Source: Orlajensenia leifsoniae (GTDB taxonomy: Bacteria > Actinomycetota > Actinomycetes > Actinomycetales > Microbacteriaceae). From it: 64,000 nt of DNA. A model generated the notes under the pieces. The model was not told where the DNA came from, did not search any database, and worked only from the letters and a program-made list of their open reading frames with translations. Positions 16,657 to 25,358 of this stretch are shown piece by piece. Location: contig NZ_SPQZ01000006.1 in the NCBI RefSeq assembly GCF_004570845.1, forward strand, positions 161,216-225,215. Reading direction: 5' to 3'. Position numbers and translations under genes: made by a program. Each line of letters begins with the position of its first letter. The first letter of the stretch is position 1.

Positions 16657-17364
16657 ATGTCGACACCGGGCGAGAAGCTCAAGGCACGCTTCGCGCGCCG
16701 GTTCGATGCCACGTCGATCGACGGCGACCTGCTCGTTCACGTCGCCGAACAACTGAGCTTCATCGACACCTCCTGCGCTGCCTACGACCTGGGAAATCGG
16801 GCCGAGGCCAAGCGACTGGCCACGACGGTGCGTGTACTCGCGCACGATTCCGAGGTGGCGACGAGCCTGCTGTCTCGCATGTCGATGCGCGATGAAATGC
16901 CGTGGGCTGACGGCTCGATTCCCGGTCAGATCGCCCCGATCAGGGAGCGGCAGTCAGCGGGGCATCGACAGGCGGCATCCGTTCTCACGATCGCGCACGC
17001 CTCGCTCGGACTCAACGAGGACATGAAGCTCATCGGCTGGGCGCCGGCGTTCGAGGAGTTTCCTGTCGGTCAGCACCATGTGCCGTTCAAGTACTGGTGG
17101 GAGTCGTCTCGCATGTGGGACGTTCACGGCACGGAGGTGTCTAGGCGACTCATCGTGCATTGGCTCGCGAACAAGGATGGGGGTGCCCACGTCGACGTGC
17201 TCCCCGCCGAGTACGAGGCGATCGCTCGCCTGGGCAGCATGGGCCTGCCGTGGAGTGACGCCGCAGGCGGATTGAAGCGAGAGCACTCGCCGATCCGCGC
17301 TGCGATGCGGCAGATCGCTGAGGAGGTGCGGGTGTCGGTGAGGGAAGCTCTTGCACTGACCTGA
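16657..17364 (+). CDS. Conserved protein of unknown function, paralogue of the 51.9-kb gene
   Basis: 235 residues, no signal or membrane segment. Shared blocks with the protein at 51870-52661 include FIDTSCAAYD, EAKRLATTVRVLAHD, LLSRM followed by PWADGSIPG, a KYWWES block, the segment HWLANKDGGAHVDVLPAEYE and the ending AAMRQIAEEVR. Conserved His/Asp in GGAHVD could be functional, but no reaction can be proposed. A TAAGGT -10 (16632-16637) and GAGGGGG Shine-Dalgarno support the ATG. It is the last gene before the lower-GC accessory segment. Confidence 0.75.
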   Translation: MSTPGEKLKARFARRFDATSIDGDLLVHVAEQLSFIDTSCAAYDLGNRAEAKRLATTVRVLAHDSEVATSLLSRMSMRDEMPWADGSIPGQIAPIRERQSAGHRQAASVLTIAHASLGLNEDMKLIGWAPAFEEFPVGQHHVPFKYWWESSRMWDVHGTEVSRRLIVHWLANKDGGAHVDVLPAEYEAIARLGSMGLPWSDAAGGLKREHSPIRAAMRQIAEEVRVSVREALALT

Positions 17365-17391
17365 GCGCGTCGATTCCCATTGCCTTTGGCG

Positions 17392-17967
17392 TCAGGGCTG
17401 GAAGGCGAACCTGACGACAATTGCCGGATCGATCCCACCGATGATGCTGCCGTAGAAGAACTTTGCTTGATCCCTCAAGGTGTCGGAGTTCTTGTCGACG
17501 TATTCGCGCTCCGTGTCGTCGTTGAGAATCCGACTGGCCATCTCGAGTTTGTCGATCTCGGGTGTCATCCAACTCAGAACACCGTTGCTCTCAGTCGCCA
17601 ACTCGAATCGCTCGTTCTCATGACCGATGAACACGAACTCAGGGACCGTGATCAGAAACTCATCGTCGCCGGTCTGTTCGATCGTCACATCCTGACCGTC
17701 GATGCCCAACTTCGCATCAAATGAGTACTCGACGTATGAGACTCTCTCTGTCCCCGGGACCGGGATGTCCCACCAAGCGAAGCTCGTCTTGTCTTCCCTC
17801 GATTCGAGACCATGGATACCGAGGCTCAGAAGTACGATCTGCTGCTGACGCGTGATCGATTCGATCACCTGAGTATTGCGTGTCTCGGACGATGTGCTGA
17901 ACGGATCCGCGAGGAAGGGGTTCAGCGGCCCGATGGCCAACGCTGCTCCGCCCGCCGAGCAAGCCAA
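17392..17967 (-). CDS. Membrane-anchored protein of unknown function, probably frameshifted at the N-terminus
   Basis: The body (191 residues if started at TTG 17967) is a soluble beta-rich domain: VSYVEYSFDAKLGIDGQDV, FLITVPEFVFIGHENERFE and a helical end with FFYGSIIGGIDPAI. It faintly resembles DUF4230 proteins. There is no ribosome-binding site at 17967. Another frame starts at ATG 18019 with MRTPTKVGLWLAAPLLVVGL, a good signal/anchor. Removing one base near 17969 would fuse this to LACSAGG, which looks like a lipobox. Either a frameshift has broken the gene, or the sequence has an error. It follows the GTPase gene by 41 bp on the same strand. Confidence 0.6.
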   Translation of the reverse strand: MACSAGGAALAIGPLNPFLADPFSTSSETRNTQVIESITRQQQIVLLSLGIHGLESREDKTSFAWWDIPVPGTERVSYVEYSFDAKLGIDGQDVTIEQTGDDEFLITVPEFVFIGHENERFELATESNGVLSWMTPEIDKLEMASRILNDDTEREYVDKNSDTLRDQAKFFYGSIIGGIDPAIVVRFAFQP

Positions 17968-18059
17968 CTACTAGCAGCGGCGCCGCCAACCACAGCCCTA
18001 CTTTTGTGGGCGTCCTCATCTGGATCGGCCGATGGTCGCTCGCGCCGGACCCACGGATT

Positions 18060-19229
18060 TCAGGTTCTCGCCAATCGTTGCTCGGTCATCTTCTTGATGA
18101 CACTGATGAGAGTGGGACTGTAATCGCTCCAAGCGCTACTGACCTGGGTCGGATCGATCTTGCCCAAATGGATCTGTTCACACAGCCGCAGCCAAGCTTC
18201 TCCGGTGGCCGCGGTGAGAGCAAAAGCCACGGCCGCGTTCACGACGTTGCCGGCGCCAGGAATCAGCTTGATGAAGCTGCGCGCCAGTGCCTTTCCGGCA
18301 ATCTGGGCTCCCAACTGAGCTAGGACAGACGTCGAGAGCATTGTCTTGAGTTCGAGGTCGTAGATCGCGGCGATTCGCCCCATCATCGTCATCTGAATCG
18401 GCGCCAGAGCCGCCGCATCTGCGAGGGGGATCGGGACTGCAGCGGTGGTGGCGGCTGCAGTCGCTGCAGCAGCAATGACCGGTCGCGCCAAGTCGCGCTT
18501 CCAAGGAAGATTGAGTCGCTGAGCGATGCGAAACGCGTCCTTCTCGTCTTCTGGAGAAAGAGCAAGAGTTTCCGCCACGAGCTCACCGAGTCCGTGACCC
18601 TGACCCTTTCCATGTTTTCCGTGCGCCGAGGTGAGAATCACGCGCTGGACGGGTATATCGATGGGGCTACCGTTCGCGTCTATGGGGTCCAGGAGCCAAT
18701 CGCGGAACTCCTCTACGCCCTTCGTCGCTTTGTGGGTTCCAGTGATCGGATTCTTGGTCCATGCGACTTTGGTGAGAACGAGGATGACGGGAAGTCCTGA
18801 TGCATGGAGTTCACGAATCATCTCGATGTCGGGCTTCGTGAGCCGGTCTGCATTTGAGGTGACGCAGTACCAGACGACGGCGATCTGCTGCTCAGTAGGC
18901 CCATTCGAGATGGTCCTCAGGTGTGCTCGGAGGGTGTCAGCCGGAGACTTGCTTGAACCGATCTCGAATCCTTCGAAGTCCCAGATCCCAAGAGACTCAT
19001 CGTGGTAGTAGTTGACGCCTTCCGTGACAGGAAGGCCCTTTCCAACCTTGGCTCGGTCCCTTCCGAAGACCGCGTTGACGAGCGAGGATTTCCCCACGCC
19101 AGTTCCTCCGACGATCGCAAGGTTGAATCGGCCGTACCGACTTTTGGCCTTCTCGTTCGCCTGGATGAAAGGCTGATCATCGATGTCGGCGCGGCTGTCA
19201 TCGGCGCGCTCGGCGGGCTCTGCTTCCAT
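18060..19229 (-). CDS. P-loop GTPase with C-terminal membrane-associating domain (DUF697-like)
   Basis: 389 residues. The G domain has G1 IVGGTGVGKSSL (about residue 39), G3 WDFEGFE and G4 VLTKVAW, in which the usual specificity Asp of TKxD is replaced. The C-terminal half is Ala-rich and amphipathic/hydrophobic (VIAAAATAAATTAAVPIPLA, then LIPGAGNVVNAAVAFALTAA), like the DUF697/YcjF-type region of membrane-associated GTPases. Its base composition is less GC-rich than the flanks and it lacks the GCATCCGT octamer. It likely forms an operon with the downstream anchored protein. A role in defence or membrane stress is possible but unproven. Confidence 0.78.
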   Translation of the reverse strand: MEAEPAERADDSRADIDDQPFIQANEKAKSRYGRFNLAIVGGTGVGKSSLVNAVFGRDRAKVGKGLPVTEGVNYYHDESLGIWDFEGFEIGSSKSPADTLRAHLRTISNGPTEQQIAVVWYCVTSNADRLTKPDIEMIRELHASGLPVILVLTKVAWTKNPITGTHKATKGVEEFRDWLLDPIDANGSPIDIPVQRVILTSAHGKHGKGQGHGLGELVAETLALSPEDEKDAFRIAQRLNLPWKRDLARPVIAAAATAAATTAAVPIPLADAAALAPIQMTMMGRIAAIYDLELKTMLSTSVLAQLGAQIAGKALARSFIKLIPGAGNVVNAAVAFALTAATGEAWLRLCEQIHLGKIDPTQVSSAWSDYSPTLISVIKKMTEQRLART

Positions 19230-19446
19230 GCTGCGGTTGAATTCCTCTGGCCGGATTAGAGCAGGGCGGACGACGTGCTCGCGGACAAGCTATCTCAAGG
19301 GGCCGCGTCCATGGTGCGACTGTACGATCCAACACGCCGAACACGAGCTCACCATGGGACAGCGTCCCTCTCGCTCGGAACAGACGCCACGTGCCCGTAC
19401 CGGATATCCTCCGGGATAGATATGGAACCCAAGGGAGGGGGAAACG

Positions 19447-20319
19447 GTGGCGCCTAGCCCGCCCCATGGAGGTAACGGTCTCGACTATCTCGGCTCCGAC
19501 GCGGTCTGGACGCCGTGGGATCCTAAGCCTGCAGTCCCCGGCGTGGCGGGCGTTTCCTCGCCAGAATCGTCGGTGGCCACACTTGCGGAATTCAATTCCG
19601 GGCTGCTGATTTGGCTATCCGAAACCATCGCGCCCACGATCGGCTCCGGTTCCAACTCTCAACAGATGAGAGTCTTGATAGGGCGGACGGTGTGTTGGCT
19701 CCGCCCCGACACGACTCGTGGTGGCGTCACTGCCTACTTGGCAGGCCTCATCGCCGGGGAAACGACGTACTCCGTGGTTCCGAGTTCGAAGGGGGTGGTT
19801 CATCGGATCGCGATCGGCGACACGAATATACGCATCCCTGGTTTCTACCTCTACACCCTCGAATCTTTTGACATCCCGACGACCATCGACCCCGATGCAT
19901 CTGCCTTTGACCTCTGGTCCGTCTGCCGGCTGATCCTTGAGGCGGTCGCCCTCTTGCACTCTCGTGGCCATCAGCGGCTACGCATCCTTCCGAACATCTC
20001 CGGATCCGGGATGCAATGGCGCGCGACGATCGGGAGCGTTGACGCCCTCCGGGATTGGCCGGGAACCTTTGATCCCGGCTCATGCTTCGTCTACACGACC
20101 GGCGATGGGTTCACCGTCGCTGGACTTCCTGTAGATGCTCAGACGGACGCTGAATCCATGGCCGACCGAATCCTCGATGCGTGTCGGGATCCAGGGCTCG
20201 GCCAGGACTGGGAATACGCAGGTTGGTACGTCGAGATGCTCGGCACCGTGCGTCGAAATCAGACTCTGCCGAACTTCGAAGACCCCGGCTGGCCGTTCAT
20301 GCCCGGCGATGAGACGTAG
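19447..20319 (+). CDS. Hypothetical protein in the low-GC accessory segment
   Basis: 290 residues from a GTG preceded by GGGAGGGGG. It is soluble, with no signal peptide or recognised motif. The middle contains VTAYLAGLIAGETTYSVVPS and a Leu-rich helix LWSVCRLILEAVALLHSRGH, and the C-terminus is WYVEMLGTVRRNQTLPNFED. It diverges from the GTPase gene across a 217-bp gap that carries AT-richer hexamers such as TAGATA near 19419. Codon use resembles the GTPase gene more than the core genes. Confidence 0.6.
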   Translation: MAPSPPHGGNGLDYLGSDAVWTPWDPKPAVPGVAGVSSPESSVATLAEFNSGLLIWLSETIAPTIGSGSNSQQMRVLIGRTVCWLRPDTTRGGVTAYLAGLIAGETTYSVVPSSKGVVHRIAIGDTNIRIPGFYLYTLESFDIPTTIDPDASAFDLWSVCRLILEAVALLHSRGHQRLRILPNISGSGMQWRATIGSVDALRDWPGTFDPGSCFVYTTGDGFTVAGLPVDAQTDAESMADRILDACRDPGLGQDWEYAGWYVEMLGTVRRNQTLPNFEDPGWPFMPGDET

Positions 20320-20438
20320 GGCGATTCCAAAGAGCGTCGCTAACCGAGGCTTGATGTCTTCCATCAGTCGAGAATGCGCAACGCTGCTCGGGAGGAGAGG
20401 TCGCGATCCAGCGCATCCCCTCCTCCCTCGACCTCATG

Positions 20439-21551
20439 TCAGCCGACCGTCAGCGCCCACCCGCCGTCAGCCTGCACGCTGATGACCGACGGGCCGGCGC
20501 TCAGTGGCACGGTGCCTGAGTAGGCGCCGATCTCGTTCACCAGCAGGCCGAACCTGAAGGCGTTATTCGTCTCCTCCATGACCACGAAGTTGGCCATGCC
20601 GTCGTGCGTGGCGGTGAGTTTGCCCGCGCCTCCGTCGTAGAGGAAGACGGCGTCGCCGGCTCCGGATGCTGTAAGCGCCGGTGCCGCAGAGACGGGCGAC
20701 ACGGTGATCGACCAGTTGCCGTCGGCCGTGATCTGGAGCGTGGTTCCCTCGCCGAGAGCGTTGAAGCCGTAGGCGCGGGTTCCGGAGTAGGCGCCGATGG
20801 TGTTCACCAGCAGCTCGCCGGTGGGCTGGTTCGACGTGTCGAGTACCGAGATGGCGAAGTTCGACGACCCGTCATGCGTCGCCGTCACGATCCCCGCGGA
20901 GGCTCCGGCGGGGAGGGTGATGAGATTGTCGCCCGCTCCGGTGTGCGGTTCCGGCGCGAACGTGCCGAACGAGTCGTCAGCCCAGGTGGCGGGTGTCTCC
21001 ACCTCAGGAGCCGGTGCGGGCTCGGCGGCCGGTGCGTCGTCGGCGGCATCCGGAGCCTCCGACGTCGAGTCGTCCGCAGCCTCTTCGGCCGCCGGCGCAC
21101 TGATCGGCGCTGCTGTCCGCGATGCCGAGGCGTTGGTCACGCTCGACACGATGATCGAGAAGGCCACCACGACGCCGGTGATGATCCACGCGATCTTCTT
21201 GTGGGCGTCGTAGCCGGCGAGGCGGCGACCCTGCCGGTCGCGCTGGGCTCCGGCGAGCACGAGGATCAGGTCGACCAGCACCCAGATGCCGAGGCCGCCG
21301 AGCGTGAAGAGCTTGGCGAGACCGGTGCCCACCTTGCCCAGGTAGAAGCGGTCGACGCCCCAGAATCCGAGGAACCAGGCGAAGAGGCAGGTGAGCACGA
21401 ACGACTTGTCGGAAGCGCCAGCGTCCGCGGGTGCGGCTGTCGGCAGCGGCGCATACGCAGGCGGCGCCGGCTGCTGGCCGTTCGGCTGCAGCGCGGGCTG
21501 AGCGGATGCGGTGGTCTCGGCGGCCGGATCGGCCGGGGGCAGGTTCGACAT
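20439..21551 (-). CDS. TM2-domain membrane protein with C-terminal beta-repeat ectodomain
   Basis: 370 residues from the ATG at 21551, with GAGGAAAA upstream. A Pro/Ala-rich N-terminus is followed by a TM2 domain: FVLTCLFAWFLGFWGVDRFY, then LFTLGGLGIWVLVDLILVL. A further transmembrane helix (IAWIITGVVVAFSIIVSSV) and an Ala/Glu/Pro linker come next. The C-terminal half has two similar beta modules, each with TATHDG(S/M)xNF and a later LLVNxIGAYSGT, likely outside the cell. The function of TM2 proteins is largely unknown. Its composition, including GGATGC words, matches the core genome. Confidence 0.8.
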   Translation of the reverse strand: MSNLPPADPAAETTASAQPALQPNGQQPAPPAYAPLPTAAPADAGASDKSFVLTCLFAWFLGFWGVDRFYLGKVGTGLAKLFTLGGLGIWVLVDLILVLAGAQRDRQGRRLAGYDAHKKIAWIITGVVVAFSIIVSSVTNASASRTAAPISAPAAEEAADDSTSEAPDAADDAPAAEPAPAPEVETPATWADDSFGTFAPEPHTGAGDNLITLPAGASAGIVTATHDGSSNFAISVLDTSNQPTGELLVNTIGAYSGTRAYGFNALGEGTTLQITADGNWSITVSPVSAAPALTASGAGDAVFLYDGGAGKLTATHDGMANFVVMEETNNAFRFGLLVNEIGAYSGTVPLSAGPSVISVQADGGWALTVG

Positions 21552-21641
21552 GGGTGTTTTCCTCACTGCGAAGAGCTCCGCCGCCCTGTCCACGAGGACA
21601 TCAGGGCGCGACGGAGCGACATTGACGATCACCCGCCGGCA

Positions 21642-21665
21642 TCGCATTCCACGTATGGAATGCGA
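21642..21665. promoter_or_regulatory. Perfect 10-4-10 inverted repeat upstream of the TM2 gene
   Basis: TCGCATTCCA and TGGAATGCGA are exact reverse complements separated by CGTA. The repeat lies 91 bp upstream of the TM2-gene ATG, where an operator would be expected; a hairpin is also possible. Confidence 0.5.
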
Positions 21666-22078
21666 CGCCGGCTCGGGAGTGGGTGCCGACGGCCCGAATG
21701 GGCAGTAGAGCAGGATGACAGGGCCCACCGACACTCAACTTCTGCGGGCCTTTAGTCATCGGGGAAGTCGGGTGTCGATGACCTCGTCGGGAGGCGACAG
21801 TTCGGCCGTTGGCGGCGGTCTTCGGCGTCGGGCCGCACTCATGTATCCCGGCGCTCGTTGTCTAAACCTTCACCATGGTTCGAGGCCGAGTTGCGGATAC
21901 GAATTTACCGCTGTCGCGGCGCTACCTCGAGATTTCGGCGAATTCTCGCAAGGAGCGTTGCGGGAGTCGCCAAAACCACCAGCACAATCGCCGGCAAATG
22001 TCCCGCCGTGTTCGCAAGCCCACCCGAGCACCCCGTTTTGGGTCTGGATGGCGCCTTTGCGCCGCCCGGCCAACTGGC

Positions 22079-22084
22079 TAGGGT
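22079..22084 (+). promoter_or_regulatory. Candidate -10 element for the dpdE operon
   Basis: TAGGGT resembles the -10 elements seen elsewhere in the window and would start transcription about 10 nt before the first dpdE ATG. No convincing -35 is visible. Confidence 0.4.
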
Positions 22085-22100
22085 GTGAAACAAGGGCACG

Positions 22101-25100
22101 ATGGAGTGGGGGACAAGGGGTATTTCAGTGGGTGCATTCCGGCTCGGCGTCGGAGACCATGTGACTTTCGCGGGTGCTCCAGGCATTGGCATAATCGCCG
22201 GGCTCGCCGACGATTTGGCAACGGTGGAGTTTTTCGAATCAGTCGCCGAACCGTCCGTTGGCGTCGTTGAGGTGGCGACAATGCAGTTGTCGCCGGTCTA
22301 CCTCGGGCGCCAGACCCGTGTGTTCTTGAAGGACACCGGGGGGCAGTGGCACGCTGGGCGGATTACGGCTGATGGCGTCGGGGCCGACGGGCGCCCGACG
22401 TACTACGTGAGACTGCCTAATTCGAATGGCGACATCGAAGTGCCGGGCCGTATCGTGCGGGTGCGGTGGGACAAGAGGCCAAAGCATCCCGTCGACATCC
22501 TCATCGCTGGCGGCAACGAATCTCCGCGATACCGCGATTCGCGCCTACCAGTTAGGGCGATGCTTCTGGCTGATCGGGCCTCTAGCGCCTCCGCAACGGG
22601 AATAGCCTCGTCGGGAGTGCAGATGCACTCGCACCAGGTTGCGGCTGCTTTCCGAATTATTCGCGATCCGGTCCAGCGATACCTGCTAGCCGATGAGGTG
22701 GGCATGGGCAAGACGATTGAAGCTGGGTTCGTCATTCGCCAAACGCTCATCGATGACCCGAGCCGGAAAGTCGGTGTTGTCTGTCCGGATGCGCTCGTTG
22801 AGCAGTGGCGCTCAGAACTGAGGGACAAGTTCTTCATTGGCGACTTCGGGCAAAGGGTAAAGGTCGTCGGCCATAGCGACACTCGGTCGTGGGCCGAATT
22901 CGGCAGCGTCGACCTCCTCGTCGTCGACGAAGCCCACCTACTCGCGACGGTGGAGAGCGCGGATGAGCCGACCTATCGCATGCTCGCCGCCGCTGCTCAT
23001 TCTGCGCCAAGGCTCCTGCTCTTGTCGGCCACTCCATTCACCCGGGCTAGTAGTACGCATCTAGCAATGTTGCATCTCCTCGATCGCGACTTGTTCTCTT
23101 GGGAGCGGCGCGCGGAATTTGAACTACTGCTTGACGCACGACGCGAACTCGCATTGGCGGTTTATGCGCTGGATGAGGATCCCGATCCCGAGAACCCAGA
23201 TTTGCTTGAGTACCAATTCGGTCGTCTGACGTCACAACTTCCTGCCGACGATCTATTGAGCAATTTGGCCGCGGCCACAATGAGGACATTTCCGTCGATC
23301 GGTGCGGCCGATCAGACGGAGTTGAGTCGGAGGGTCGCGATGGTACGCGCCCACGTTTCCGAGACGTACCGTCTCCACCATCGCGTCATCCGCAACCGGC
23401 GTCACAGCATCGGTCACGAAAGACTCGATGACGACGGAATCATGGCGCCGTTCTCGGTGACGGGCCGCAGTAGGCCCCGAGTGGAGGCGCTCGATTCGCG
23501 GGAATTGGACCTCGCTGCAGACGTGGTGGAACGGTGGGTTTCTGGCTGCAGCATCGAGATTCTTGATCATGATCTCCCACCCGCACCGTATGGCCGGCTT
23601 GCAGGACTTCTCATGTCCCGCGTCGGCGGGACGGCAGAGGATCTCGCTGACATCTTGCGGTCCCGCACAGAAGGTGGGCCAACGCTGGCGCTTGCGCCCG
23701 AGGAACGCGAAATCGTCGAAGCCGCTCCGCTCCTCCCCTTCGAACTTGCATTGAGTGACGAACTCGGTAAACGAGAACTCGATGCGCTCCCACAACTCGC
23801 TGAGCGTATTGCCGGGAGCACGAGACACAAAGGAAGGACTGTTGTGTTCTGCGGCCGCGGGTCGCTGGCCTCAGCGCTCTTGAACGGCCTTCAAGATTCG
23901 ATGAGCGGCCGCCGATCGGCATTCGGGCACCTCACCTCACAGACTGATGCTGAACGGGAGGAGTCTGTCGCCAAATGGCGCGCGAATGGCGGCGTGCTCG
24001 TGGTCGACGAGTCCGGAGATGTGGGGCGAAACCTTCAGGATGCGACCCTCGTGATTCACCTCCGCCTTCCAGCGAATCCGAATCAACTCGAGCAACGCAT
24101 CGGTCGCGTGGACAGATACGGAAGAGCACTCACGGCGCGAAGCATCATTCTGAGCGACACTAATTCATACAGTTTGTTCGCCACCTGGGCTCGTCTCCTC
24201 GCTAGTGGCTTCGGCTCATTTGATCGATCCGTCTCCGCCGAACATGAGGCGATTGACCGCCTGTCCGTCGCGGCGTGGAGAACGTTAGTGCAGGACGGTG
24301 TGGAGGCCTTCGCGGCGCTCGGAGAGGACATACGCGAGGCAATTGCCGATGAGACGAGGCGGATCAATGAACTAGACGCCCTGGAGTCGAGTTGGGATTC
24401 GGTGAGTCAGGAGGCCGCACTCGCTGAACGAATCTCGCGGTACGACGACAGGCATACGGCCATCGACCAGCGATTCAGAGCGTTGATCGCTGGTGATGAC
24501 GGATTCCGATTTGAAGAGCGCCCATGGGATGGGAGCATCAGGTTCGCAGCCGACGTTCGGGCAGAACCTCTGCTAAGCCCTCAACTTGTAGGGCTCCTCA
24601 ACGTCGCCGAGAAGTCGCGGATCGGCAACTTCGATCGCTGGTCGGTGAAGCCCGCGAGGCGACTCTTCCGGCGGGGGAACCCATTCATCGATGGTGTCGA
24701 ACGGGTTCTCGAACTCGACGATCGCGGCCAGGCGAGCGCGATGTGGAGACTCGATCCGCTATGGGCTGAGGACACTCTTGTCTACTTCGGGTTCGACTTC
24801 CTTGTGGAGGCAGATACCTCGCGGATTGTGGAACTGCTGGGAGGAAGCCATACCCAATTTCCGACAGCTCTCAGGCGCTGCGACTGGGCGTTGCCGCCAT
24901 TCGAACAACGTGTGTGGATAGCGAGTAGCACCATGCGTTCCGTCAATGATGAACGAACGCTGGAGTTCCTTAACGCGCCGTTCAACCCAAGGGCTGATAC
25001 CAACCTCAATCGCAGTCGTATCTCATCACTCCACGAAGTACTCGGGTGGGGGAACCTCGCCACCACTGCTACGAACGCCCTCGACGCTGCGAAGGATGCC

Positions 25101-25358
25101 CTTTTGGCTACGACCTCACTGAGGGAGGTGACCTCGCATGCGGCAGCACAGGTTGCCAATGAGACTGACGTCATGCTTGCGCGTAGTCGCGCGCGAGCGG
25201 CAGCGGCAGGCATGGTGGCCGATCCTGACTCGTTCGCCTTCGACGTCGACCTAGGCCGGGCCGTTCAACGGGGAATAGAGTCTCCAAGCGTGCGCGAACT
25301 CGCAGTCACATGCCTAGTTCGCTCAGCAATTGACTGGCAGGCTAATGCGAAATTCTGA
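22101..25358 (+). CDS. dpdE: DpdE, SNF2-family helicase of the Dpd restriction module
   Basis: 1085 residues. The SNF2/superfamily 2 core has motif I LLADEVGMGKTIEAG (about residue 197), DEAH box VVDEAHLL (about 275), LLSATPFTR (about 308) and C-lobe motif GRNLQDATLVIHLRLP then LEQRIGRVDRYGR (about 645-675). In the Dpd system this helicase belongs to the genes needed to restrict DNA lacking the 7-deazaguanine mark; its exact step is unknown. It opens an eight-gene chain, and its stop overlaps dpdF by 14 bp. The start is ATG 22101 or GTG 22128; the GTG has AAGGGG 7 nt upstream. Confidence 0.85.
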   Translation: MEWGTRGISVGAFRLGVGDHVTFAGAPGIGIIAGLADDLATVEFFESVAEPSVGVVEVATMQLSPVYLGRQTRVFLKDTGGQWHAGRITADGVGADGRPTYYVRLPNSNGDIEVPGRIVRVRWDKRPKHPVDILIAGGNESPRYRDSRLPVRAMLLADRASSASATGIASSGVQMHSHQVAAAFRIIRDPVQRYLLADEVGMGKTIEAGFVIRQTLIDDPSRKVGVVCPDALVEQWRSELRDKFFIGDFGQRVKVVGHSDTRSWAEFGSVDLLVVDEAHLLATVESADEPTYRMLAAAAHSAPRLLLLSATPFTRASSTHLAMLHLLDRDLFSWERRAEFELLLDARRELALAVYALDEDPDPENPDLLEYQFGRLTSQLPADDLLSNLAAATMRTFPSIGAADQTELSRRVAMVRAHVSETYRLHHRVIRNRRHSIGHERLDDDGIMAPFSVTGRSRPRVEALDSRELDLAADVVERWVSGCSIEILDHDLPPAPYGRLAGLLMSRVGGTAEDLADILRSRTEGGPTLALAPEEREIVEAAPLLPFELALSDELGKRELDALPQLAERIAGSTRHKGRTVVFCGRGSLASALLNGLQDSMSGRRSAFGHLTSQTDAEREESVAKWRANGGVLVVDESGDVGRNLQDATLVIHLRLPANPNQLEQRIGRVDRYGRALTARSIILSDTNSYSLFATWARLLASGFGSFDRSVSAEHEAIDRLSVAAWRTLVQDGVEAFAALGEDIREAIADETRRINELDALESSWDSVSQEAALAERISRYDDRHTAIDQRFRALIAGDDGFRFEERPWDGSIRFAADVRAEPLLSPQLVGLLNVAEKSRIGNFDRWSVKPARRLFRRGNPFIDGVERVLELDDRGQASAMWRLDPLWAEDTLVYFGFDFLVEADTSRIVELLGGSHTQFPTALRRCDWALPPFEQRVWIASSTMRSVNDERTLEFLNAPFNPRADTNLNRSRISSLHEVLGWGNLATTATNALDAAKDALLATTSLREVTSHAAAQVANETDVMLARSRARAAAAGMVADPDSFAFDVDLGRAVQRGIESPSVRELAVTCLVRSAIDWQANAKF

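Larger units (their letters stand above)
21552..22100. other. 549-bp non-coding region upstream of the Dpd operon
   Basis: This gap separates the TM2 gene from dpdE. It holds a perfect 24-bp inverted repeat near the TM2 side and a TAGGGT -10 near dpdE. Open frames here (for example 21715-22164) have Cys/Trp/Arg-rich, low-plausibility products and no ribosome-binding site. I see no tRNA or integrase. Confidence 0.6.

Noticed and set aside
21715..22164. 149-codon frame upstream of dpdE
   Set aside because: No ribosome-binding site, odd composition and overlap with the dpdE start; treated as non-coding.
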